A DNA stretch of 64,000 nucleotides from Pseudoneurospora amorphoporcata (Eukaryota > Ascomycota > Sordariomycetes > Sordariales > Sordariaceae). A program made the translations under genes and the position numbers. The stretch spans positions 1 through 64,000 of the forward strand of contig MU859186.1 in assembly GCA_033297205.1 (NCBI GenBank), given 5' to 3'. Of this stretch, positions 10,691 to 21,688 are shown one piece after another (within the stretch, counting starts at the first letter, position 1; each line of letters opens with the position of its first letter). The notes under the pieces were generated by a model. It had not been told where the DNA came from, ran no database searches, and saw only the letters and a list, made by a program, of their open reading frames with translations.

Positions 10691-11706
10691 GTGCTCGGTG
10701 ACGGGATGTTTCGTGTCTTTCCTCTCATTTTCTGTCTAGGGCATTAGGATTTGTTGGCATTTGGGTGTCACTCACGAGGAGACTTTTGGCCAGAGGTTCC
10801 AACACAATCCGCTTGGCGTCTCTTCTAATTGCAATGCGTTACGGATGGTCTGCTTTTTTTTTTATTATCTTTGGGGGCAATGTCTTCTCACGGTTTATGG
10901 GGTTCTTGCGATTGTACAATAACATACCTTGACATCAGGGTTTCGGACGAAATGAAATCGTGCATATGATCAAAGAGCATAGCGCGTTCAGCTCGACCAG
11001 TGACGGCAACACCCTTTCATCCACATTCGGAAAAGAACGACGTTCAGCGAACACGCCCAAATTCATCGCCATGTTTTTTGACAGACGAAGCCATCCTACT
11101 TCAGAGCCCCTCCAGGGCACCACCAATGCACCACCAAAACGGGGTTGGAACTTTGATTCGGCGTTTGACCTAATGTCACTGGGCATGATCAGTGAGCAAA
11201 CACATCATTCCTCAGAACTAGTCAAACCCATGCTTTGACCTTATCAAAGAGGGCCTTCGAAGCTTTGCTTATATTGCGAAGGGGGTAGTTGTTTCACGTC
11301 GACAAGTCACTGTTGCCTGTGGTCGTGGTTTAGGCAGAGGGGCAGGGTTTTGGCGGTTGGAACACCGAACCGAGCGTTTTTTATACTTGTTAGCGTAGAT
11401 TCATGACGAGAGCTACTTATCACCAGTCACTGTTTGCACCAAGGAAAGACCTTTCCTGTTCTTTCGCGTTTTTGGTTCCCTCTATTCATATGTTCGCTCC
11501 CCCCTGTGTACAAGGGTGCAAGCGTCAACCAACCCACGTAATATGTATGCCAGATAATATTAATGTGCGCATGATGAGGAATTTGGGTACCGTCAAATAT
11601 CGACACATACCATCTTTGCCGCAGTATTAACGTCGTTTAGCCAGGCCATTCGATATAGTTGATACATAGTAACATAATTCCTGCTGACAAGTTGGTTCCC
11701 AGCGCC
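10691..11706. other. Convergent 3' region between H2B and SQS1
   Basis: About 1 kb without a recognisable gene. It should contain the 3' ends of both genes. Overlapping open frames at 10935-11186 and 10960-11238 oppose each other and have no known domain. A T-run lies at about 10854-10863. Confidence 0.5.
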
Positions 11707-13896
11707 TTATCCAAGACCTGCCTTGGACCGCTTGACAATCTGCTTCACAGGTTCCAGAATTCCCTTGTTATCTAAGCTACCGAGACCCATTCCCTTACTC
11801 CATCCCATTTTCTCTAGCATGGCGCGGCCCTTATTCTCCTGGCTTAGCTCCGGGGCTGAGGCTCCCACAATCTCACCTTCACGTACTGTGACGGCTTTGT
11901 GACCGGAACGTCCACCGCCGCCACCAGACGGGCATTTGTACGAGGGTTTACCCTTCGCATCTAGTCGGTGGAAGTACTTCCGGTTGATTCGTACCGCTGC
12001 CTGGTCAACATGAGCGACCACTTCTTCAATTCGGTGTTCTTTGTATCTCAAGGTGGCTTTTGTGCGGTACAAAATCGGACGGCGCTGGTCGCCCTTTCCC
12101 GTTGATTGGGATTTGATTTTGAACTTGTTGGCCAATTCGTGAAGAACCTTGCGAGCCTGTTTATCCATTGGGGGGAACTGGAGACTGGAAAAGCAGAAGA
12201 CATGTTAGTTGAACTGCACGCGAGCTTTTGTAGGGGAGAATGGCATAAAATGATGGATGCGCCGTTCCGAACTGCATACCTTTCTTCTGTAGTGAGGAGA
12301 AATGCCACAAGCTCGGTTTTGATGTCGTCAAGTGTCATCCCAGTGAGATACTTGACGCACAAGTCGTCAGGGTTGGCATGTTTGCCCAAAAGGCCCTGGG
12401 CACGCAATTCCTCCCGCTCGAGCTTGCGCTGCTTCTTCCTCTCTCTGTCTTTCTGCCATGCGGTCTTCAAGACTAGCTCAACCTCAGAGTCCGAAACGTT
12501 GAAGTTGGGAGGTTGTTTACTCCGCCGATTCCGTCCTGGTGGGATAAACCCGGGGTTGACCCACCCGTCAGTCAGCTCGAGACCGTCAAACGCATCCGCC
12601 ACCGCGGTGGCACTGGGAAAACTTTCGGTTCGGCCTGTACGCTTCTTATTCTTGACCTTTCGAACATTGAAAGCTGCCTCCTCTGAGAACAGGACCAGTT
12701 CATTGCTTCCCATGCCCAGCTCCTCTTGTTTAGCGAAGAGACGAGCAAGTGTCTCGTCGTCAATGTCTTCCTCGTCAATGTCCAATTGCTCGTTTTCATC
12801 ACTGTCATCGCTGGCGTTGCTACCGCCTGTCTCGAACATGGCGTCCATGTCATCCGAGTCGTCCCCAAAGTTGACGGTATTCTCGTTTCCACCTATGTCC
12901 CTGCGGTTGGCGAAAATCCTGAGGTGGCTGGTGAGGATGTCATCCCCATCAGAGTCATCTGCAAGATTGGCGATATAGTCGGCCAAGATTTCATCCTCGT
13001 CATCATCCTCCATGTATTTCTGAGCCCGCTTCGACTCTCGCTTGGAGTTCTTTTCCTTGGACGTGGGTGTGGGCTTGTCTCCTTGTGCAGAAGCAGGCCT
13101 GGATGCGATGACCACCTTCGTACTCGTGAGAGTTTCAACCGCCTTGGTACTGCCAACCTTGGGTGTGTGAGCAATGCTAGTAGCATGGTTTCTTTGCTCG
13201 CATACCGGCTGGGCTGTAGGCTGGACATGCGCGTTTCTGCCTTTGAAAAGAATAATCTCCTCACTCGAGTCGGAATGGTCAGAAAGCGGCTGGCGATCTG
13301 GAATCGGCACGGGCGGGTGACCTGTGCCGACCATAGTTTCGTCCCGGGCTAAATCGAAAAAAAAGAGTTGGTCGGTCGCGTCAACATTGCCTTCTGTCTT
13401 CGTAACCCGATCGGCTTCGTCATCGGCGCTAGCGCTGGGGCTGGACATGGATTGTTTGATATCGATGTCCAGCGGCTTTGAGGTTTCTCCAGCGGCTTCA
13501 GCCGTAGCTTCCTGAATCTCCTCAAGTTGAAGCTGGATCTCTCCTGCGGCATCGATCCCAGCTAAGGTGGGGGATGCAGTAGGTAACAACTCGGGCTTCT
13601 TGAGCGGCTCGATGTAGCCGGCACTCACAAACTGGACAGGCTTCGTCCTGAGACTCGTACCCAATGGGAGTTGATGGGATGTCGTGTTTCTAGCCTCATC
13701 CCGCATGGTAAACGCTGAAGTCGGTGTTAGATGAGCAGCTGCATGAAAGGTGAAAAGGGAATCTACCATGGTTGTTCGCAATTATCCCCGTGACCAGACT
13801 TTCTGCGGTTGCAAAGTTTCGTATGTTTCTTGGTGCGGTTGCAGCTCGCATACGGGCATTCTTCGCATGTGGCCGTTTGCCCTTCTTGGGCGCCAT
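11707..13896 (-). CDS. SQS1: R3H and G-patch domain protein, Sqs1/Pfa1 family
   Basis: Cofactor family that activates the DEAH helicase Prp43 in spliceosome disassembly and late ribosome maturation (established for yeast Sqs1/Pfa1). Three exons (13896-13767, 13714-12280, 12184-11707) join to 680 aa. The basic N-terminus is MAPKKGKRPHAKNARMR. A long acidic, low-complexity middle includes several D/E clusters. An R3H domain lies at about 525-590 (KQARKVLHELANKFKIKSQS). The C-terminal G-patch is at about 636-680 (MLEKMGWSKGMGLGS, then GILEPVKQIVKRSKAGLG). The ATG at 13896 starts directly on the basic tail; an in-frame upstream ATG at 13950 is less likely. Long opposite-strand frames over exon 2 are compositional shadows. 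Confidence 0.9.
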
Positions 13897-14539
13897 AGCG
13901 GGCGTGTGTGATGATGCTGTGTCTGGATCAATGCCCACCAAGACGCTCAACCTTGAAGGAGGTCGGCAGAGACTGAATAAGGAGCAAGATCGGGGATCTT
14001 TTGCAGGAAACCAAACATCAAGAAGCAGCCTGGGGAAGGCAGGTAGCTGTCATGGTTTTCTACGGCGGTGGTGGAAAGTCTCGTTTGCCGTTGGGTCGAC
14101 GTAGCCAAATCTGCTTTCCGCTTTGGAAACTGCTGTAGGTAGGTGCACGCAAGAAGGCTTTGCAATGTGTAACACTGCACGCCACGATGTGGCCGGGTAG
14201 TGTGAAGTGGGCAGCACGGCAGGCAGATAGCGCCTCTCTGTTTGCAGAGAGACCCACTAGCAGTGCAGGTAAGGTCGTGAGGTACGTAGAGGCGATTACT
14301 GCCTCGTCCCCGTCGAAGAGCCGTCACGAACCACCGGCAGGCACTTTGCTCCAAGGTCCACTGTACAAAGAAAGGTGGATCTGCCTTTGGTGGAGAAAGC
14401 GATCATGGATACTACCCGTGCCACGCCCCCACTTTTTTGGGACTCGTCAGACTCGCACCTCCTAAAGTAGGTGCTCATCACCAAAACAACCAGATTCTTA
14501 ATATTTACAACCATCGTTCTTCGCACAGCCACCACGACG
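13897..14539. other. Region upstream of SQS1
   Basis: About 640 bases between the SQS1 start and the transposase remnant. It presumably holds the SQS1 promoter. No gene or clear repeat is visible, and I could not find a terminal inverted repeat marking the left border of the transposon. Confidence 0.4.
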
Positions 14540-15966
14540 TGTGCACGTACAGTATCGTGATCAAAACAATACAGGCTCGCTTTCAGAAAGCAGTAGATTT
14601 CCACTAAAAAAATCCCAAGTATCTAGTCAGTGCGCTGTGCAGGGATTTCGAGGTTCCCCGTCAACACCTCCGCAACCGCCTCAAAGGTATCCCCCCAAGA
14701 AAGGACAGCTCGTATATAACAGCTAGCTGTCTCCAGTAGAGGAAATCGCTCTTTGCAATTATATCGATCGTCTCGATAGGATTAACCTTGCTGTACGCCC
14801 TGAATTCGTCGAAGATGCAGCGAATTACATTCTTCGAACTCGTGCCTCCAAGGCCGAGCCTGCAGGAGGTGACCCGCTCCGCGTTGGTCACAACTGGGCG
14901 TCGCGGTTCATCCGCCGGCACAAGTACGCAAAGATGTTGCAGAAGAAGATAGATGCTGCCCGCAAAGACAATGAGGACGTGGATAAGGTGAGCTCGAATC
15001 CCTCGTGCAGATTACAGCCGAATTGCTAACGCTTTGTCATGATAGGTAGCGGCCTACTTTGCTAAGCTCCTTGATGTCATTCGCGCAGACGGTTTCCTAT
15101 GATCAGACATATGGAATATGGATGAGACTGGCTTTCGTATTAGTATTGGAAAAGACCAAGTTGTGGTTACAAAACGGAAACGAGCCCATTACTTCAGCAT
15201 CCCAGAAAACCGTGAATCAGCAACGTGCATTGAAGCTATCTCAGCGGCGGGAGAGTGCTGCCCGGCCTTTATAATTCTCACAGGTCAACTTCATATAGCG
15301 AATTAGTACAGGACCGCTGAACTCGATCCGCGCTCACGTATCGCCACTGCTCCTACCAGCTATTCTAATGATCAGCTATCTTTTGAGTGGCTGAAGCACT
15401 TCGACGAGCATTCAAAGCGTATGCAGCAAGGAAAGAAGAGGTTGTTGATACTTGATAGCCATGGTTCATACCACACCAGGGAATTCATACAATACTGCGA
15501 TGACTATGGAATTGTAATATTTGGTTTACCCCCTCACCTTACACACTTACTACAACCGCTAGACGTTGTCGTCTTTCAGCTTTTGAAGCACTACTATGCA
15601 AAGGCGCTTGACGTTCTTGTTCGTGATGGCCTCACCGAGATCACGAAGTTGGAATTCCTGTCCGTCATTGAAGGTGTAAGAAAGGAAGCCTTCAAAGTAA
15701 CGACGATAAAATCAGCGTTCAAGAAGACTGGGATTCACCCATACAATCCAGATATAATACTAAGGCCACTACAAGAACGTGTTATACAACACACACCATC
15801 GCCAACTAGACAGACTTCCTCCTCCTCTACGCTATTTCAAACGCCTATGAACTTACGATAAATGAATAAGGCTGCTTCAGATTTGACAGCTATTATGAAT
15901 CAAAATAAGGCTTTGTCTCCTACCTTTAAAAGAAAGGTCACGAACTATATCAAAGGTAGTCAATAA
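14540..15966 (+). pseudogene. Inactivated pogo/Fot1-type DDE transposase
   Basis: Remains of a Tc1-mariner superfamily transposase (pogo/Fot1 group). In order: a Psq-type helix-turn-helix (LCRDFEVPRQHLRNRLKG, about 14633-14686), a CENP-B-like DNA-binding segment (DRINLAVRPEFVEDAANYI, then NWASRFIRRH), and the catalytic core. The three acidic residues are in WNMDETGF, LILDSHGSYH and LLQPLDVVVF. A 58-nt intron with normal ends probably lies at 14988-15045. The frame is broken by stops at 14605, 14724, 15100, 15304 and 15859 and by a frame change near 14690-14720; after the last stop it continues open to 15966. Most stops can arise by a single C-to-T or G-to-A change, as in RIP. No terminal repeats were identified. 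Confidence 0.88.
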
Positions 15967-16695
15967 ATGAATAAATGAATGAATTTTGCGACTACGTTCT
16001 ACCAATACTAGATAATAAGTCGTGCCCGCGACGACGGCTGGGCATAGGTACATTAATGCGGGAAAAAAGCCTCCTTGGCCAGGCTCTAGCGTGGCCGTGG
16101 GCTGAAAAACCCTAATCCTTCCTGTGGTATTTGGTTCCCACTCTTACTCCAGGCCCCCTGACCCTGGGAGGCCCCGCACTTCCTCGTATGGTAGATTCTA
16201 GGAGGAGGTTGTTAGTTCACACACTTGCATCCACCTAGAGGTACCTACCTAGGTAGGTACTCACCTGCCCACACTACCGGCCTGGTACTACTTCTACCTT
16301 CGGCTCCCGTCTTTACCTGATTACATACCCTACCTACCCACCTTAACTCGACTCGTTCTGTCGGCAGGGACAACCTACAGTCAACACACTACCTCCCCGG
16401 TAACCTTCCACTTGACAACGCAACGCTTCTTCTCCCGGCCCTCAACTTTGGTTTCTTTCTGCACACACGAGTACCTAAGGTACTTGACAGCAGTCATCAT
16501 CCACCCTCTCCATTCCCGCTATCGATAACCCAGAAGTCTAAACCTACCTCGATTTTGATCGTATCTCGTTTAGCAAGCCCCAGCCAGTCTGTTCCTCGGG
16601 CACGATTTGCGTGGCTGGCTTAAGCTGGACTTCTGCCAGCATCCCCTTCTATCCGTCAGGCCCACCTCGCCTCCGGGCATCCAAGGGAAACATTC
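15967..16695. other. Upstream region and leader of ATG4
   Basis: Holds the tail of the transposon region, then the ATG4 promoter and leader. An 18-base copy of the sequence at 914-931 (inverted) lies at 16013-16030. A perfect 20-base palindrome, GTACCTACCTAGGTAGGTAC, lies at 16241-16260. No gene is visible. Confidence 0.5.
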
Positions 16696-18486
16696 ATGAC
16701 ATCCTCGCGGCCTGGCGGCACCGTCTGGCAAGAGACAGTGTCCAGCACGTCTCCAAAGCTGGCTAACGCAATGGAGGCTGCCAGAGCTGGGGCTGTCGAG
16801 GTTGGACGCGTAAGCCGCCGTTTCCTCCATCGGATATGGGACCGGGAGCCTGTCAATAATCGCACCATCAATGAGCCCGTGTGGTGTCTCGGCTGTTCAT
16901 ATACACTTGACACCAAGCAGTACGGCTCACCCTTGTCGTCGTCGTCGCTATCCCAACTTAGAGCAGATACACCGCCTTTGGATAAGTCACAGCTTGCCGC
17001 CACGCATCAGCATCAAGAATCTGATAACGTCCGGACCACTATGCCGTCCTTGTCATCCCTCCCACCGGTAACGGCAACGACGGCAACTTGCCTATCAGAC
17101 ACCTCGGTATCTGCAGCACCGGCAGGCCCCCGGCCTGGACCCTCCGATACGGGTTCGGATTCAGTAACGAGTGGTTATGATTCGTCTTTGGCATACGAAG
17201 AGCCCGGGCAAGATGGTGGATGGCCGCCTGCCTTTCTCGACGACTTCGAGTCTCGTATATGGATGACATACCGCACTGACTTTGCGCTTATTCCGAGATC
17301 GAGCGACCCACAAGCATCCTTTGCCCTGTCCTTCGCAATGCGGATCAAGACCACATTTTCAGACTTGACAGGCTTCTCGTCCGATACGGGCTGGGGGTGC
17401 ATGATCAGGTCAGGTCAGAGCCTCCTCGCAAACGCTATACTTGTTGCTCGCCTTGGTCGTGGTAAGTCGCTGCTCTTTTTTGGCATGCTTGCTCGCAATA
17501 GTAATAAATAAACAACAAGCGTGACAACTAATAGCATTGGTATAGAATGGAGGCGAGGGACCGACCTGGACGCGGAAAAGGACATTATTGCCCTATTCGC
17601 AGACGATCCTCGCGCCCCGTTTTCCCTACATAATTTTGTCAAATACGGCGCTACAGCCTGTGGCAAGTATCCAGGTGAATGGTTCGGTCCATCGGCAACT
17701 GCACGATGCATCCAGTAGGTTATGGCCCCCGGGCAAACACAAGAAGCTTCCTTGACCCGTGAAAACAAAGGAGAGTGGTGTGACAGTACGGCTTACAATA
17801 TCTAGGGCATTGGCGGACGAGAAGGAGTCGGGCCTGCGGGTATACTCAACCGGTGATCTACCGGATGTTTACGAAGACAGCTTCATGGCGGTTGCGAATC
17901 CGGATGGGCGCGGCTTCCAGCCAACCCTAATTCTCGTATGCACAAGGCTCGGCATCGATAAGATCAACCAAGTATACGAGGAGGCCCTCATCTCTACTCT
18001 ACAGTTACCTCAGTCGATAGGCATAGCCGGGTGAGTTTTCGAAACCAAGGCATGCGACCTGGCATCATGCATTTACTCATCACTAACGTGACCATCAGCG
18101 GTCGTCCTTCCTCCTCCCATTACTTTATCGGCGTCCAAGGCCAACGGCTCTTTTACCTAGACCCTCATCACCCACGACCCGCACTCCCTTATCGCGAAGA
18201 TCCTAAAGGATACACGGCAGAAGAACTGGATACGTGCCATACTCGACGGTTGCGACAGCTTCATATTGACGATATGGACCCAAGTATGCTTATCGGGTTT
18301 CTCATCAAGGATGCGGACGACTGGGACATGTGGAAAAGCTCTGTGAAGCATGTTCAGGGCAAGTCCATTATCAGCGTTTCCCCGCACGACCCTGCCAGGG
18401 GGCAGGGTGGAGGGCGTGCTGAAGCCATTGATGAAGTAGAAACTCTAGAGAGTGATGACGATGGGGAAACCGCTCTAGGAGCATAA
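16696..18486 (+). CDS. ATG4: Cysteine protease Atg4 (autophagy)
   Basis: Cytosolic C54 peptidase that trims the C-terminus of Atg8 before lipidation and removes Atg8 from phosphatidylethanolamine afterwards. Four exons (16696-17461, 17546-17714, 17806-18030, 18099-18486) join in frame to 515 aa. The N-terminus (GRVSRRFLHRIWD) is typical, followed by a Ser/Thr-rich insert of about 120 residues. The catalytic cysteine is in DTGWGCMIRSGQSLLA (C235). Catalytic Asp and His are in FYLDPHH (D408, H410). Other landmarks are SSHYFIGVQG and GFLIKDADDW. The C-terminal tail is acidic. It converges on the J-protein gene with about 200 bases between the stops. Atg9 is encoded about 31 kb to the right. Confidence 0.96.
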
Positions 18487-18682
18487 TGACTTGGGAAACG
18501 GGGGATGATGTATTCAGAGCCCCGCTTTTTCGACAATCCTGCTACTCGACTGCAAGCCAGTATGAGACTGAGGATAAGAGACGTTGAGGCACGCAAGGTA
18601 GGTGGCCATACCGATGCTATGTTGTACAAAGTCTTGGGCGCATGTGATGACCGTCTGGAGTGACGGTAGAACATAGGACTCT

Positions 18683-20490
18683 TTAGCGTCTCGCTTTCTT
18701 ACCACCCTTTGTTGATTTAGGTGCAGGGGCCGCATGATCTAGTTCCTTGATGTGGGCGAATAACTTTGTTCGAGAGGAGAAGATTTCTTTGCAGACAGCG
18801 CAAAGGTGCTGTTACTTCATGTTAGTGGATGTAGTACGATGTAGGCAATACAATATTCGCGCCATTTCTTCCGAGTGTACACGAGTTACAACTTACAGAG
18901 CTTTGTTCGCTTGCTTCAGCGGCTTGCCGCGCAGCTCTCTTCTCACGTTTCAATTTCGCTTTGCCCAACTTCTTCCCGGCACTGTCTAGTTCCGTCCCAC
19001 CAACATCTAGGCCAGAAATGTCGTCAATCAAAGAATCAACACCTTCATTAGTTGCCGGAGTGTCGAACTGGGGGTCTCTAGAGGCATTTCCAGCCACGAA
19101 TCGATTTTCGACTGCTGATCGAGGTGCATACTCGTCATCCTCCGTACTCGAGCCATCTGCTGCACTTTGGCCACGCTCCTCCCGTGTTTCGACGCTTTGG
19201 TGATTATCCTCGTGGTTTCGCGCCTTGCCACTTAAAAAGCCTAGGGGTGGTCTTGCGGTATCATCACCATCGTCCACATCTGTCTCTAGGGAAATCTGCG
19301 GCTGAGGTGAGGGGGTCGAAATGGCAGGGCTCTCTACATCCAAATCGAAATCGGCGTTTTCCTTTCTCATTTGCCTTCGCAGTTGCTGGACGGCTTTGAC
19401 GTGTTTCTTGCTTTTCTCGTGTGCCTCAAATTGCCTTTCACTCTTGAACGTCTTGTTGCAGACAACGCATTCGAGGACCTCGATCTCGGACTCCTCCTCA
19501 GAGGTGAGAGAAAACTCGCTAAGCGGCTGCTCTTCATCATCCCGCACCTGAGCCCATTCAGGCACCACGTACTCGGCCAGCTTTTCCTGGTTGGCGGCCC
19601 GTGAGCGGGCCGCCTGGGCAGCGGCGGAATTTCGTAGGATCTGTTGGCGTTCAGACTCGGATTGCGTGTTTGGAATGTACCGGGGATCACGTTTCCTGAC
19701 AAACGACACGAGGGACAGGACGGCATCGTTGAATTCGCGGATGCCCTCTTCACGAAACTTGCGGTTTTCCTTTTCCATGAGTCTGCGGACTCTACGGTCA
19801 GGGGCATCGCTAAGGCGATATTTGTCCTTCCAGCTGAACGTCTTCTTGGTGGAGAAGCCTGACCAGATCTTGTAGAATGGCTTCGCAACGGAATCGTAGA
19901 CGTCACCGGCCCGGCCAAAGGCTGGGTACTCTACTGGCGCGATGCCTTCCCATTCTGCCGCCGCGGTCTCTTCGGCCGCGAGTTGGTCAAAAAACGAGTT
20001 AAGGATACCGAAGAAACCACTAGGGCTGTCGTCCATGCGCACGCTCGAGTTAAAGCGGCTCATCAGGGTGAAGATGGCTGTTGCGGAGCTGTAGTTAGTT
20101 CCATCATGGCCAGATGGCTCAGCGCCAGAGGCATCTGTCTGGCCTGTGAGGATGGCCTCACGATGGGAATCGTACCAGGCGCGTTCCTGAGGATCCGACA
20201 GGATCTCGTAGGCCGTCTGTACTTCGGCGAACTTCCTGGTTGCATTCTCTTCATCATTGAAGTTACGGTCAGGATGCAGCTCGAGAGCCTTCTTTTTGTA
20301 TGCCTTTCGAATTCTACCTGAACTCGTCAGTACAGTATGCAAACTTCCAACATCTGAGAGAGAAATGAGCTCACTCGGTATCGGCAGCCTGGCGGTCTAC
20401 CCCTAGAACCTCATAATAGCATGTCTTGCGCTCTAGTACGGCAGCAGAAGCCTGGCCGCCGGGCCGCGGGGCTGATTGCTCGGCACCCAT
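18683..20490 (-). CDS. JJJ1: J-domain protein with two C2H2 zinc fingers, Jjj1/DNAJC21 family
   Basis: Cytosolic Hsp70 co-chaperone; yeast Jjj1 works in late 60S ribosomal subunit maturation (recycling of Arx1). Three exons (20490-20375, 20313-18897, 18808-18683) join to 552 aa. The J domain starts at CYYEVLGV, with the HPD motif at 52-54 (ELHPDRN). A charged middle region precedes zinc finger 1 (CVVCNKTFKSERQFEAHEKS) and an acidic stretch. Finger 2 (CAVCKEIFSSRTKLFAHIKE) is encoded in the last exon, before a Lys-rich end. The second exon begins after GGTAG; using the earlier CAG instead would create an immediate stop. A run of 22 A lies 91 bases upstream of the ATG (20581-20602). Confidence 0.93.
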
Positions 20491-20960
20491 AAGGAAATCT
20501 CAAATTGCTGGAGAAGTGGGTTACGTAGGTAGCGAGAAGATGGTGATTTATGAGGATGATGGGGAGAGGCAGAATCGGCCAAAAAAAAAAAAAAAAAAAA
20601 AAGGAAGTGCTAGTATATGCAACACAGCTGTTGTGTAGATGCTTCCATTTTGTAATAGCGAGGCTGCTCAAAAAATGATAGGCGGGTCGGGCGGTACAGC
20701 GAGTAGAGGTGGGGCGGGCTGCAGCGTGAAGACTACATAGGTACCTACCTAACAGGTCAGACCTTCCACCTACTTGTACATACTTCCATCGCAGGGCGAA
20801 ACCAGGTACCTTCTTGTACAAGCACGCTGTACCTTAACAATACGGAAAGGCAGATAGATACCTCGGTACCTAAAAGTACCTTGGACTTGCTGGGGAACCT
20901 TGATCGGCCCCTTTCAATCAATTGAGTCCTCGCGTTCTTCATTACTATACAGGGAATCCG
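20491..20960. other. Upstream region of JJJ1
   Basis: Promoter-side sequence of JJJ1 with a 22-base A-run at 20581-20602 and a TAGGTACCTACCTA-type motif near 20739. No gene is visible. The AT-rich island starts directly to the right. Confidence 0.4.
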
Positions 20961-21688
20961 GGGTTCCTGAACAGGGTAAAAATAAAGCAAAATCTTTCAA
21001 AAAGGGTCAAAACAAGGTCAAAACAGTCTATTGATCCTGCACGCTTACATAAACTTATAAAATGCTATTAGGCTGAAGACTTTTGTTAGTAAAATAGTAA
21101 ATTTCTTTACATTTTATAGTAGAATTATCTTTTTAATAATTCTCATTAAAGAAAAAAATAATTAATACATTCGATTTAAAATCGAATTTTATTTAAAGAT
21201 TATATCGTTCATACTAAATATTGATAATGATTATAGTATTGCTTTTAATTCAAAGTTACGATTTAGTAATTTACATCAATTTTCTAAGCTTTTTCTTAGT
21301 TTCTTTTGAAGTATTTTATTATTCTTCAATAATAGCCTCTTTTAACCATTGGAATTATCATGGGGCGAGGCACTATTGGGAGTAGGGTAGGATATGCGTT
21401 GTTGTGCAAAGAAGAGGAAGAGAAAGGATGTGTGCAGAGGACTGGCTATATAGAGCGAGAGTCCTAGAAGCTAGGCTGTACGCGCACATAACCCTGTACG
21501 TAACCGTGCTATGACGATGGGTATGGCACATCTAAGAGGTAGTGTAGGGTGGGTATATTATAGGTCTAATCCTGTGATAGGAATGTTAGCTCGAACAGCC
21601 TTTTTAGACTAAAAAATTCTAGTGTAAGAGTGTATAGCGAATAGAATAATCGCCTAGGAGACCTTATTTTTACCCTATTCAGGAACCT
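20961..21688. mobile_element. Decayed element with long terminal inverted repeats
   Basis: The left end (20961-20987) reads GGGTTCCTGAACAGGGTAAA then AATAAAG. The right end (21662-21688), reverse-complemented, reads AGGTTCCTGAATAGGGTAAA then AATAAGG. The differences are transitions. Internal sequence is very AT-rich, apart from a GC-richer block at about 21360-21600 that resembles the repeat at 4858-4918. There is no coding capacity and no certain target duplication. Confidence 0.65.

Noticed and set aside
12106..12978. Long plus-strand open frame (290 codons) and a second one at 12726-13352
   Set aside because: They lie antisense to the SQS1 coding exon, whose protein has clear R3H and G-patch domains. 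The frames are rich in Ser/Leu as expected from antisense of an acidic low-complexity region.
12048..13781. Single 577-codon frame read as a complete gene
   Set aside because: It reads through two introns; the spliced model restores a basic N-terminus and the R3H and G-patch domains.
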